Below, piece by piece: positions 24,804 through 42,950 of a stretch of 64,000 bases of DNA; position 1 is the stretch's first letter; each line of letters begins with the position of its first letter. Under the pieces are notes generated by a model. That model was not told where the DNA came from. It saw nothing but the letters and a program-made list of their open reading frames with translations, and did not search any database. The DNA is from Bugula neritina. Lineage: Eukaryota > Bryozoa > Gymnolaemata > Cheilostomatida > Bugulidae. Position numbers and translations under genes: made by a program. The stretch lies in the NCBI GenBank assembly GCA_964035545.1, contig OZ037767.1, positions 24,633,128-24,697,127 on the forward strand. Reading direction: 5' to 3'.

Positions 24804-26567
24804 ATGGTATGTGAATAATAACTTCTATATTTATTTTAGACATCGCGAATCAGTTTTTTCTGTAATGTCAAATATAGTTATAATATATTAACACAATTAA
24901 ATTTAAATATAAATATATCTTGACACTTTGACTTTAATGATAATCTTTTCGATTCATATTGATATTGATAATAATAATATTAATAATAATACTAATCATA
25001 TTCATAATCATAATGTCAATAATAATCACAATGATCATAATGTTGATTGATATTGTTATCGATAATCATAATCATAATGATAATTATTATTATCATCATA
25101 ATCAGTGATAATCATTATGATTGTATAAGTATTTATTGATTAATGATTATCATTATAATTATTATTAGAAATTTATCATTAAATGATTATTGATAATAAT
25201 AATTAATTTATCTCATATCTGTTATCATAATCATAATAATAATCATTGATTTAGATTAAATCTAAATCATCATCATGGTGATTAATCATGATCATGATGA
25301 TTAGTGACAACATAAATAAATATAATCATTACAATGATCATAATGTTAATGATTATCATTTATCACACTGGTATTAGCTTAAACTTAGAGTTAGACAGTA
25401 ACACCAACACTGAATTAGAAAGAGAGCATTGTCAAATTTAAGTCACAGGCATTCATTTCATTTCATCGCAACGAGTATGACATCTACATTAGGAAGCATG
25501 AAATTTTCCAGTACTGATTTAGGTGCTTACATACTGATGTCATTTTGTCAAGAGTTCATAGTTAATGTATTTTTCAAATAAAAATTGGAATAGCATCACA
25601 AAGTAAAATGCCATAAAGTTTATTAAAGGATTGACTATGTCTGTTATAATCTTGTGTTCTGAATTTAAATCAAGGCTATCTACTAAAACAATGCCAAACT
25701 GATTTGCATTTTTGTTATCAACTAAATTGCATCACCATGTAAACTTTTAATTCAAATTTGGTTCAATTTACAAATATAAAGTTATAAATGTTACCTAAAT
25801 TATGATATAAACTATAAAGGCTACAGTTTTGTTATAATAAATCCAGTGCAAGTATTAATTTTTGTTTTTTATTAAATATTATGAATAGTATTTGTATAGA
25901 CTATAGACCATTGATAGTTTACCCTTGCTTGCTGATGGTTATTGTTTAGTCACACAGCACTGGTCTAGAGTTAAAATATGTTTTACAATGTCTGTTATTT
26001 TGTAGGATTTTGCTATGGATAACATGTCTAGATATGTGTCACCTATAAACCCAGCAATATATCCTCAGCTGACGCTGATTCTCCTAGCTATTGGAGTGTT
26101 CTTTATGGCCTGGTTTTTTGTGTATCCTTACCATAGCTATTAAAAGTAAATGTAATGTAATTAATGTGGCATTGGTAATAACTGTAACATATACATGGTG
26201 TAACCTGTAACTAGTATAAGCGAAATTTTGAAACTGTAGAATAGATTCCAAATGAAACTTTATGTTATTTACATGCTATCTTTTATGCTCTTGGTGTGAT
26301 ACATATTTATTTTAGTATTTTGTATTTGCTCAGTCTATATATTCCAAGCCGCACCAAGTCCATTCTAGTGCATCCTGTGTTGAATATCAATACATGATCT
26401 TTTGAATTTGTCAGATTTGTCCTTAACCACCATGTTTTAGTTATGAGGTTACTTCTACAAAATTCACTAGAGATCTCACCAAGGAATTACTGGTTTCTCT
26501 AGTGGCATCTCTTTTTATGGGATTCGGAGTTATGTTCCTATTGCTTTGGGTTGGAATATATGTGTGA
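24804..26567 (+). CDS. TMEM258: TMEM258, oligosaccharyltransferase-associated membrane protein
   Basis: Three coding exons: 24804-24806 (the ATG alone), 26006-26121 and 26441-26567; 81 aa, against 79 in human as recalled. The protein reads [20 protein letters not shown], then a hydrophobic helix ([18 protein letters not shown]), a short loop [14 protein letters not shown], and a second helix ending [10 protein letters not shown]. This is near-identical to animal TMEM258. The family is a small ER membrane subunit of the oligosaccharyltransferase complex for N-glycosylation. The start codon fills a whole micro-exon, directly followed by GTATGT. A further 3' UTR intron is possible after 26576 (TTAT|GTAAG to TAG at about 26704). 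It is divergent from the KIAA2012-like gene and convergent with INIP. Confidence 0.96.
24948..25370. repeat. Degenerate self-complementary AAT/NAT array in TMEM258 intron 1
   Basis: More than 400 bp of triplet-periodic sequence made of AAT or ATT alternating with CAT, GAT, ATC or ATG (for example AATCATAATCATAATGAT and ATTATTATTATCATCAT). Because AATCAT and AATGAT give ATGATT and ATCATT on the other strand, the array can fold back on itself in many registers. Confidence 0.85.
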
Positions 26568-26891
26568 TATCTTATGTAAGTAATCAAAGTTGAGTTATTA
26601 GAAATCAATTATTAAACTTACTGTCTAAAAATAAATAATAAGAATTTTGTGATGGCTACCAATCGCTTTTATAGAAACTTAATATCAAGTTATTATATTG
26701 TAGGACATGGACTATATGAGAACTCTCAGCAGATTGCAGTGACCATCTACTTTATTACAAAATGAGTAAAAGTTGCATTGGAACAATATAGACAATAAAC
26801 TCATTGCATCAAGCATTCTAGTTCATAGCTAATAGATTTGTATATACTGCATAGTAGACATAGATATTGCTAAATAATTTATAAATAATGA

Positions 26892-26903
26892 AATAAATTT
26901 ATT
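26892..26903. terminator. Palindromic poly(A) signal serving both strands
   Basis: AATAAATTTATT is a perfect 12-bp palindrome: AATAAA on the plus strand for TMEM258 (325 bp after its stop) and AATAAA on the minus strand for INIP (47 bp after its stop). The sequence is direct; use by both genes is inferred from position. Confidence 0.65.
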
Positions 26904-26949
26904 TTATCATTCATATTACTCCGCTTTTCATTATACGAGTAATTAGCTT

Positions 26950-29320
26950 TCATGAAGGAGATTTCTTCTCGGGCTCTAATCTTGGTAACACAGCTAAAAT
27001 GGGGTTTCCAAACTGAGAATCTGTGCTTACAAAATAGCCAAAAGATGTCTGCTGCGCCTCATGCAAAGCTTGTCTGTTGTGCGAGTGTCTGTTTGAAGCA
27101 CCAGGGAACAGTGCAGATTCTAATGTGATGGGTCTAGGCTGAGTTGTTACCGGGATACCTTAAATAAAGACAAAAATTTACTGACATGTTGGCTCTTTCT
27201 CAGTGCTAAAAAATATATTGCAAACTGCAACAACAAAATGTATACATGGTCAAGTTATTTTATTACATTGGTCAAATTATAGTGAATAGGATGTGCAAAT
27301 ATGAATGGGTCCAATCATTGAAGGTTTTAGCAATACTATAATTAAGTCAACCTTCGTGTGATTTTTTTAACTAGCATTATTTTAGTTACATATTATATGC
27401 TGAAAAAATGATAGCTGATATTTTTCATCCAACTTCTAATAATGTGGAAGACAACTCAAAAAGTTAGAAAAAGAATCTGTGCATGGAAATAGAGCAAATA
27501 ATTCACTATTGTAGCCTTCAACTGCATCAAACACTAAAACGTATTTCAGAATGATTTTGAATTAGAGCATATACATTTTGCAAAAAATTTAGTTTGACAA
27601 AGCCAGACCACAAATTTGACACACATGCCAGCTAACCAACCAAAGCCAAAAAATAACTTAATATAATACAATAGGTTAGTTCTGGTTACTTCTACACACC
27701 TGATTAATAATTGCATGTATTACTTTATAACTTCAACTTAAAATAAATATGCACTGTGCAAGATCCATTTTGCAAAACAACTAGAGAAAGATAATATATA
27801 AGATGGGTGCTATTTGTAACCTAAAGAAGAGATAACATGTATTACCAGCCATTACATGTAATTTGTAAAAGTGGAGCCATAAAGCCACTACGCACTATCA
27901 AGAGAAATACACTTTACAAATAGATAGCCTACTCTTTAGCAAACTCTCTAAAGATTAAACTGACCATTCCAAGCATTAGCATGATTAATAACTTGGCACA
28001 TTCCTTACAGTTATTAGTTTATCATTACCTTAACGCTAAAAATACATCAATTGTCATAACTGCTATTTGTATTAGGATAATAAATACTGATTATAAATAT
28101 TAATAATTATTATAGAATGACACTCTTTGCTATGACTCTTGCTTTAGAGTGACACTCTAGCTTATACAGCCTGACTAGGAATAGGGAGGGTTTTAGACGT
28201 GATCAGAGTTTATTTGAGTCACCAATGTTGATCAAATACTGACCAAACACTGACCGTAAAAACTAAAATAATAATGATACAACATAAGGCATAAGGCAAA
28301 CAAAATGTACGTAATATAATAAGTATGTATGTAAAAGCACTAGCAATGTATATTATAAATTGTAGATAGCAGCATGAAATAATGATTCAACATAACATGC
28401 AACTACAGCCCATATTATTAAAAACTTCATAACATAAAAATGTAATAACGATATATAATTGTAAATAGATGTTCATTACCTCTTTTCTCTCTCTCCTAGT
28501 CTACTGTTATGTTAATGCTGTGGCTTTGCACAGTCTTTCAAATAATGCTACTCTTTAGTAGTCTTACATAAATTTGATGCTGTCCAAACTGACAGCATGA
28601 CTCTAACAATATTGCAACTAATAAAAATGGTTTTGTCTTATATACTAATCCATTTGATAAACATTATTGTGTTGTAAGAGGTATGATTTTACAATTTACT
28701 ATTTTGGGGTAGGATCTTACTGTTTCAAGAAGTGGGCTGAAGTAAACAAGCATCGTGTGACATCACAGCTGATGCAAGCATAGCTGCTGACTATGAATCA
28801 TTCTACATGCGTAGCTACTGTTTTGGGGTAGTGATTAAAGAAGCATTAGGTAGACTACTAGCAGCTAGTGGTTAGGCTAATTTGAGGTTAATGACATTGT
28901 GATTGTGTGTGATTGTACTACAAGTTATAATATCTGTAAACATCCTATTTCGTAACATTACAATTATTTAGTAAACTAAAACTAAATTTAGAAAATTAAA
29001 TTAATTTTATAGCACTTACTAGCAAGTTACTATACTAATAGTAATATTAATAGTGATACTTTTACTTTTAGTAAACGTTAACTACAACTCAAATACAAAT
29101 TGGAATATAATATCCATACGAATGTTAATTTTAAATCCAAGATCAATAAGAAATTTAAATTGAATATGAATATGAAAGTAAAATTTTTACTAAAAATAAT
29201 ATATTTGTTACCACTGTTAGGTATATTATGCTGAGATTTCATAGCAAATTTTCGTTTCTGGTCTTCTAATTCTTTTAAAATACGTTTGTTTTCTTCAGTT
29301 TGGCCGGATGAGTGAGACAT
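26950..29320 (-). CDS. INIP: INIP / SOSS complex subunit C
   Basis: Two exons: 29320-29212 and 27158-26950, joined in phase 1, giving 105 aa (human INIP is 104 aa as recalled). The N-terminus MSHSSGQTEENKRILKEL and following DQKRKFAMKSQ match the family's basic N-terminal helix. The C-terminal signature FGYFVSTDSQFGNPILAVLP followed by RLEPE matches the human block SGYFITQDSAFGNLILPVLP and following RLDPE. INIP is the small subunit of the SOSS complex, binding SSB1/2 and INTS3 on single-stranded DNA during double-strand-break repair. The protein is slightly extended at the C-terminus (KKSPS). The intron of about 2 kb holds no other gene that I can see. Confidence 0.93.
27159..29211. other. 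INIP intron 1
   Basis: 2.05-kb AT-rich intron. Degenerate AAT/AGT-type triplet repeats occur near 29035-29070 and hexamer-like TTAAATTGAATATGAATATG runs near 29090-29180. No coding sequence or RNA gene recognised. Confidence 0.6.
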
Positions 29321-30066
29321 TACTTAGGCAAACATTAATTACTGGGAGGGGAAGATTTTTCGTGAAAGTATGCTCAAGTTAAAAAATAAAATTTCCAATC
29401 TTTCATAAACGGATTTAATGTTTTCGCTGTTAATCAGCCAATTTCATACAAAGCTTCCTCAGGGCTTCATAAAACCTCCGTTAAAAGCAGTAAGGTGCTA
29501 AAGTGGTACAGCAAATCAATAGTAGCACATCAATTTGAATCTTATTGTATTTCATTTCCGGTTAGCATCCTCTTCTCATTGATATAACTGACCAAGTTTG
29601 TCTTAAAATTTAGTGTATTAGTCAATTCTATGTTTATATATACAAGTTTATGATGAATCACTATGATCTATAATATTACTGCACTGTACCTTCGTAAGCT
29701 ACAGGTTCGAACTTATAGTTCGTTTTACCAGTATGGCATAAATTGCATTACTGAGAATTTAACATTTTACAGTCTAGGCCGAGTAAAAGTAAATTTTTAT
29801 CGATAGCAACTTTGCTCTCAAGTCTTCTCATGTTTCTTCACTTTCTACCTAATCAAGAAGTTAGGTTTAAGACTTGTGGGAATATTATAAGTGTGGCTAT
29901 ACCAGTCATTTCATAGGGCTACCTTAGTTCCCATTCCACAACCATTTACCAGCGAACACTTTTAGATGATCACTACTACACATGGAATTCCAATATAATA
30001 ACTTTATTTAACCTATTAATATAGATTAAGAATGTGACATTTTTCAACTTCATATATATAATTGCA
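29321..30066. other. Intergenic region between INIP start and PSMC2 end
   Basis: 746 bp between two same-strand genes. It must contain the INIP promoter and the PSMC2 3' UTR. A minus-strand AATAAA (plus-strand TTTATT, 30003-30008) lies about 60 bp after the PSMC2 stop. A lone GGTTCGAA string near 29703 does not belong to a tRNA. Confidence 0.55.
30003..30008 (-). terminator. Probable PSMC2 poly(A) signal
   Basis: AATAAA on the minus strand, about 60 bp downstream of the PSMC2 stop codon. Confidence 0.5.
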
Positions 30067-36365
<6,299 letters not shown>

Positions 36366-37529
36366 CCTTAATTACACTAAGAGATGTGTCAATAAATTAA
36401 ACTTAGTAGTAAACTTTTTAAAAAATTCTATGACAATAGTATTTTATGCAGGCTGACATGACAGTTTACACTGCTCTCTTAGAACACAGAAAGTATGATG
36501 ACTATATTCCGGTAAATGAACGGCCTAGTTCATCGGTCTAATTTTAAAACAAAAGGTCCAAGGGAGCATAAATCTTAAGCTGGTAGTTCTTGCACGACGC
36601 CTTGTACATATGGGATATGATAATGATTTTTTATATTAATAATATTGTTTTATAGAGCGAATATTATTGACAAATTATTTATATAGCTAGAGAAATTAAA
36701 ACATTTAAACATATAAACTAAAATAACCTTTCTTATTATTTATTATGCGCTCACGCATTAAAACATTATAATTAGAACATTTTCAGGCATGCGCAAATGG
36801 TGTTATAGTGTAAATTTAAAGAATACAGTTGAAATCTTATTGCAAAATTCATATAATGTTTTTATAACTTGTAAATATACTACATCACTATTGATGCATT
36901 TTCCTTGCTATTCTAGCCTGTTTATTAACAATAAAAAAGTTGCATACGTCTTTAAAGCATATCAGTAGACTGTGCAAGTATAACATGCCACTTAACAAGC
37001 ACAGTCTATATGATTACGCAAGGCTGAGTGACCCCTAGGAAGGCATAATTATTAAAAAACTCACAGGTACGAACTCCAACTTTTGTTCAAATATAATAAA
37101 TTCAAATAATGTAATATAATGGGAACGTTTTCACCTATATTTAACCTTTAAAAACCAAACAAGTTTGAATGCTCCAAAATTTGACCATGCAGTGGCTAGA
37201 CTAAGAATTTTCATTGGTGCTTGATGAGTAAAGGTTGCGCTTAAGGGGAGCTACAATAATTACAAAAATGAAGAAACAAAACTTGCTAAACTGTATTGTA
37301 TAGAGCAGCTGTAATTAAGCAGAGAGTATAAAGTTGCCTCCCCCAAATATTTTTGTGATTGGCAAAGTTAATTATTACCAGGCAAAGTTAATTAGTTGTT
37401 TAATTTATTCTGTTGTTATAGGATGGGAGGACCTGACAAAATTGGCTGGAGGCAAATATGCTGTTAAGTAGATATCTATAGCAAGCTGTGACATTTTTTT
37501 AGTTGTTAGTCATTTTACATCTTAGGTTC
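36366..37529. other. Intergenic region upstream of PSMC2 and of the two-helix membrane protein
   Basis: 1.16-kb head-to-head region presumed to hold both promoters. A small open stretch from 37423 (MGGPDKIGWRQICC then stop) follows a good acceptor-like TTATAG. It could be a 5' UTR or alternative first exon, but it does not join in frame. Confidence 0.45.
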
Positions 37530-40500
37530 ATGATCTCCAATACTGGTAGGTTTAAACACTCTATATTGAAATCCCAATTGCTAATTGGACAAGACACGTG
37601 TTAGTTTTAGTTTCATTTATATTTGAAATGACATGCTTCATGCAAATATATGACACGCATAATGCTTTTATATCACTGCATGTTGTCAGAATGCTCACAC
37701 TATTTCTTATTTTCATTAGTGGTAAGGCTTCAGGTCACTCTTGGCAGTTGAAACTACAGTGGATATTTTACTTAGCAACCAGCCTTCAATATCTGGTGAG
37801 TATAAAATAAATTCATAATATTGTATCTTGATATAACTGATGAAGGGTTGAAAACCATCAATGTATTCCATTGAAGTAAAGCATGTATAATCAAGTTAGC
37901 TTGTGTTCTAGTATTTAGATTAATTTGGCAAACCAAGGTTTAACATAAGCATGCAAGTTGATAGGATAGAATATGTCTAAGGAAGTTAAATATAGTTATA
38001 ATAATACAAAAGTGCTGCCTAAATAAATTTGTTTCTTAGCTTAGGTTGGGTGCTCGTAGTAACACAAATAATCAAGTTAACTTTCACTGCAGACAAAATT
38101 ATTGTTTAGGCACAAAATTAGTTGGTTACATGTATATAGTATTTATTGTTTTGTTGCAAAACTAACGTATTTTTTTCTATATTATTATTACAACACTATA
38201 CCACATTATACTATATCTTACTGCGCTATGCAATAAGTAACAATACTGTAAAGTGTGAAAGGAAGAAGAGTGACCTAATCTAAATAAGTAGCCTCACTGC
38301 AAATGCTGCAAACTAGGTGCTAGTTGTGAACCGAAAACCAGCCACCTGAAGCAAGTACACATCACCTAAGTTCTAGTAATTAATGGGCACATTCCACAGT
38401 GACAGTCAAGTCGCACATACATATATACATTATATTGTAGAACTGAACATAACATTTGCACGATTCTACTTTCAATCAGATGGTCTGAGCAAGGCTTGAC
38501 ATCTCACTTTAGTTTTGGCGAATGTTATTCGTGAATGGGTGATTCTCAGAGTTGGAACCAAGATAAATATATTATATACCAGAGGTATGTGACAATAGTA
38601 CATTGACTTACATTTATACTGTCCTAATTATTGCAGTAAAAGAGGTGTATCTATTTCGTGATATTTTGTATCCTTATGAAGGGCAATTATCTTCATTTAA
38701 CACCAATTCAGGAGTACTAAAGCAGAGCTTTGCTTCTAATTTAGCCAGTAATTTAAAAAGAGGGCAGTGGGGGGGGGGGTCACTTAAAAGGAAGGTTTGT
38801 GGTTATTTTGTAAATATTTTTTGTTGTTTAAAAACTCATACCAAATACAGCAACACAAGCAAAGCAAAAATATGATACTTTTTTGTTTTCGTAACTTATG
38901 CATTTCCTGCACATGGAGCTAAAATATGGGAATCTAGGACGTACTATATCATACAATCGCTAACTAAACCACTACTTGTAATGTTATCATCACAATGTAT
39001 TAAGACAATCCTATATATGCATACATAATAGAAAATATGACAATTGTTGATAAACTGAGATTGAAGGAACTATTTATTGTATAAAGTTACACAATGGTGT
39101 ATGTATTCGAAATACTCAACATTGTTTTTAAATTATAATGCTTTGAAATTGGATATGTGCAAAAGCAATCTAGATACTGTTGAATATTTGATTCAAGTTG
39201 TTTTGGAAACCTACTACTTTGAGGTGGAAATTTAGTCGGTGATAGCTCAATTTCAATGTTATTTCACAATGTGGAATGTTTATAATAGTGTCGGTTTATG
39301 TCTGAGCTATAGTATCTGGGTTGATCAAATGAATGATGTTGCAAATTGTTCAGTTTAGAGGAGTATTGCATTAACTAAGATGTATGATTATTAAAACTGC
39401 TCCAGTAATTTTTTCACTATACTGCAAATACAAAGTATGTAAGCAGGTGCGGGAACATTTTATCTGCAAAATATGGCCATTTGAAAAAAGATGAATTCTT
39501 TAAAGGATAACACTTTATGGATAAACATACTCAATTTACAGTTTTTGTATTTATTCAGAGCTCGAGCTATTAGTAATAGGTTTTCTAGCATATGTTTCAT
39601 CATTATTGCATTGGTATCTAGCATAATAGCAAAATATTTTATTTTATTCAATAGTCAATGAATTTAGAATAACATGAAGACATTATTTTAATATACCATT
39701 ACAGCACTAACTAGCTTAGAATAGCCCTTATGCACTACATTATAGACCAACAGCTGGTATTATAGCTGTCTCCGTACAAATAGATTGGTCAGAAACCAAA
39801 ATATTAGTAAAAATGCTGAATCAAGTTCTCACTCAGCTAGAAATGATGAATGGTAATTGCATTGGAGAAAAGAATTGAATGAGTTATGTAATGTGCACTT
39901 CACAGATTTGATTCCTTTAGTTATTGGTAGCAATAGTGAAGCATTACCAGAATATAATATATAATATAATGGATTATATATTTATATACCGCAGAAGGTA
40001 TTACAACACAGCACAGGTATACTTAGTAAATGTGAGATGGTATTTCGGTGGTGATCACGTGTCAATGCCATGTGCATTGATCCTTGCTTATAACATCATG
40101 ATCTGACAAATGAGTAATAATTCATTACCTTGAAACTTTCAGGATATGAATGCGTTGACTAACTAATAAACAAAGGATGCCAATAGTGTATGTTATAATA
40201 AAAAAAATCTCATTTCAATCTCCATGACAGTCATATTTTTGCTAATTTGATGAATTACTATTACCATATCCTGCTTTGTCAATCTTTTAACAGCTCTCTT
40301 CAAATATTCAAATTCTTCAGAAGAACTCGTTTAACTGCCTAAACAAAGTTATTTTACCAACTTAACCTGCTAAAGTAAACTCAAACAGTTGTGCTCGAAG
40401 TTCACTCAAGCTTTAAAACTTTAGCAGCAAAAATTACCCCTATTCATCCACGGCAGCTGAAAGCATTGTTAGGCAGCAACATTCTTATTAGTTGTACATC

Positions 40501-41284
40501 TTATTTGTTACAGATTATCATGGGCATAGTGAGCAACTCTAGCAGTCTAACTGTAGACGAGACAATCACATCAGCTGGCGTAGGAGTATCACAAAATTCT
40601 GTAGCAGCCATCTTATTCACCCTGTGTGTTCTACTTGGTAAGTTGATCCTTTATTTTGAAAACTATGCATTAACAAAATGCAGTGTTGTAAAAATTGTTT
40701 ATACTAAACTACGTGAGCTTCTGTTTGAGGGGTGATGATCACCCAAACAAATGACTTACAATCAAAAACAGAGCTCAATGGCCACTTGTTAATCGTACTT
40801 TCATTTTCACACAGAAGTAATGTACAGGTAAAATAGTTTACATGCACATTGTTATAACTATATATCACACTTTGCATATAACAAGTAATGTAGGTAGTTA
40901 TTTTAGTTACTCATTCTTCACAATCATGAGAACAAAACCCAGGAGGCCCCATACGAAATAGAAAACGATAGTTATATTAAAACTCTCTGGTGTACTTATG
41001 AAAAGCTATTCTCAGAATTGTAGGTAACTGGTTTATATGTAAATATGCTAAAGAAATCATAGAATTCCACAAAATATTTAGTGTTGGTTATGCTCAGTGT
41101 CAATATAAAAATATCTGTAAATTTTGCAGGGGCATTGTTGGGATTCGGATGCTTTTACCTAACTATACGGTTTGGAAGAAAATATTCGCATAAATTTGCT
41201 CATCCTTTTGAGCTGAAGGTTGATGACAATGCCATTATGCTGGATGAAGCAGAGACCGTAGATCAACTGAGTGAAGATCAATAG
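37530..41284 (+). CDS. Unidentified small protein with two membrane helices
   Basis: Proposed exons: 37530-37549, 37720-37795, 40514-40637 and 41130-41284, joining in phase to 124 aa. The last three are well supported: TTAG|, CTG|GTGAGT; CAG|ATT, CTTG|GTAAGT; CAG|GGG. The first exon (MISNTGS) relies on a weak GTTTAA donor, so the true start could lie elsewhere. The protein reads HSWQLKLQWIFYLATSLQYL into IIMGIVSNSSSL, then VAAILFTLCVLLGALLGFGC followed by FYLTIRFGRKYSHKF, and an acidic tail (DEAETVDQLSEDQ). Two hydrophobic segments and a basic stretch after the second suggest an integral membrane protein with a cytoplasmic C-terminus. I do not recognise the family. Poly(A) candidate AATAAA lies at 41653-41658. 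Confidence 0.6.
38769..38779. repeat. 11-G homopolymer
   Basis: Poly-G run in the intron of the membrane-protein gene, 70 bp before dispersed repeat A copy 1. Confidence 0.9.
38848..39202 (+). repeat. Dispersed repeat A, copy 1
   Basis: About 355 bp, closely matching 42291-42636 in the same orientation. Shared strings include TTATGCATTTCCTGCACATG, GCTAAATATGGGAATCTAGG-like, CTAAACCACTACTTGTAATG, TTATCATCACAATGTATTAA and ACACAATGGTGTATGTATTC. By eye the two copies are mostly identical with scattered substitutions. No coding capacity or terminal repeats were seen. Confidence 0.85.
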
Positions 41285-42128
41285 ACAGCTATTACAGCAA
41301 ATTTCTTTCACAGCGGTCTACAAATCTATACAAAACGGAGAATTATTTGCTGAATGTTATGTACAGTTCATATATATTTGTTGTAAGACGATTATAATAT
41401 ACATTGTAAATAGAAGATTATATATATAGGATTTCCTAAGGTTAATGGTGCTAGCTTATAAAAACCAGACTCATCCCTATGTGGTACATGAACCCAGAGA
41501 AATAGTTTTTGCCAGTAGTCATTGTTTCTTGAGTCATGAGTGAGGACTGTTCTTGAGCTGTTTTACTATATATTACAGGTGATTATTTACATGACTCATG
41601 TGATTTAGCGTGGAAATACTGAAACTATTCATTCATTCAATATATTTTTTGCAATAAAAAGTTAATGATAGTTATCTTCCAGGTGAAATGATTATAGCAC
41701 TATATACATCTCTGTATATACGCAATCTTGCTTATAATGTAGGCAACATTATTTTAGGCAAAAAATTAATGTTGATCAAAATCATATATTGTAATAAGCT
41801 ATCAATAAAATAGTATTCCTCTATGCACAACTATTTTTCTTTCTTAGCGCAGTATATTTGTACAAAAAGAAATAAATAGGCAGAGTTAAACAATTAGCTA
41901 TATTATGAATTTAAATGCATTACCATGTATCAAATAATTTACTTGTAACAAAAGCAAGTTGTATTGCTAATGGCCCATTGCAAAATTGCTCAAAATTGTG
42001 CTACAGCCTAATTTCATATGGGAGAAAACAATTAAACCTTGACCTTTTCAATAACTGGGATAGTTGTGGCTGTGAAAGTTGCTGCTACGAGTGATGTATA
42101 ATAAACATTAATATTAATCAGGTTGTTA

Positions 42129-42291
42129 ACTCAAAATGCATTATATTTAGTGCAGCTACTGAGAGCTATTATTACAAGTTTTGACAAGAAAATCATATTC
42201 CATATGTTTTATCATCAACATTTTCTGTAATGAAAGAAATAAAGAAACCACAATAGAGTTAGTGAAGTAGGTATTGATGGACCTCTGACAC
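42129..42291 (+). repeat. Repeat B, copy 1
   Basis: About 160 bp, matching 42638-42803 in direct orientation. Shared strings are ACTCAAAATGCATTATATTT, AGTGCAGCTACTGAGAGC, GACAAGAAAATCATATTCCA and a GGACCYCTGACAC end. It directly precedes repeat A copy 2. Confidence 0.85.
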
Positions 42292-42636
42292 AGTAATACA
42301 AGCAAAGTAAAAATACAATTCTTTTTTGTTTTGGTTGCTTATGCATTTCCTGCACATGAAGCTAAAATATGGGAATCTAGGACATACTGTATCATCCAAC
42401 GGTAACTAAACCACTACTTGTAATGTTATCATCACAATGTATTAAGACAATCCTACATATGCATACATAATAGAAAACATGACAACTGTTGATAAACAGA
42501 GAATGAAGGAACTATTTATTGTATAAGGTTACACAATGGTGTATGTATTCAAACTACTCAATATTGTGTTTAATTTATAATGCTTTGAAAGAAGGATATC
42601 TGCGGAGGATACTGTTGAATATCACATTCAAGTTGT
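42291..42636 (+). repeat. Dispersed repeat A, copy 2
   Basis: Second copy of the 38848-39202 sequence, here enclosed by the two direct B copies. Confidence 0.85.
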
Positions 42637-42637
42637 T

Positions 42638-42803
42638 GGAACTCAAAATGCATTATATTTAGTGCAGCTACTGAGAGCAATTATTACAAATGCTGACAAG
42701 AAAATCATATTCCAAATATTTTATTATTAATATTTTCTGTAATATAGCGAATAGAGAAACCACAATTGAGTTAGTGAGGGTGGTATGTATGGACCCCTGA
42801 CAC
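42638..42803 (+). repeat. Repeat B, copy 2
   Basis: Second direct copy of 42129-42291. It immediately follows repeat A copy 2. Confidence 0.85.
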
Positions 42804-42950
42804 TATTTACATCACGTCAACACTTGAAGATCAAAACTTAGAGAATTTAATGATCTCATCCTGTGCGCAGCTGATGCCTGCAGATTTAATGAAATAACTT
42901 GTTTATTTACAAAAAACCACTACATTAACATAACTGAGCTTTTTAGCAGT

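Larger units (their letters stand above)
37796..40513. other. Large intron of the two-helix membrane protein gene
   Basis: 2.7-kb AT-rich intron. It contains a run of eleven G at 38769-38779 and repeat copy A1 at 38848-39202. No additional coding exon was recognised, although one could be missed. Confidence 0.55.
41285..42950. other. Convergent intergenic region with a composite repeat
   Basis: Lies between the stop of the two-helix protein and the stop of MRPS22. It contains the B1-A2-B2 repeat block (42129-42803) and both 3' UTRs. A minus-strand AATAAA (TTTATT at 42902-42907) lies about 45 bp after the MRPS22 stop. Confidence 0.6.

Noticed and set aside
29700-29715. Possible tRNA B box (GGTTCGAA)
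   Set aside because: No A box or pairing arms at the right distance.
37423-37470. Short open stretch MGGPDKIGWRQICC as first exon of the membrane-protein gene
   Set aside because: It ends in a stop and has no donor that joins in frame to 37720.
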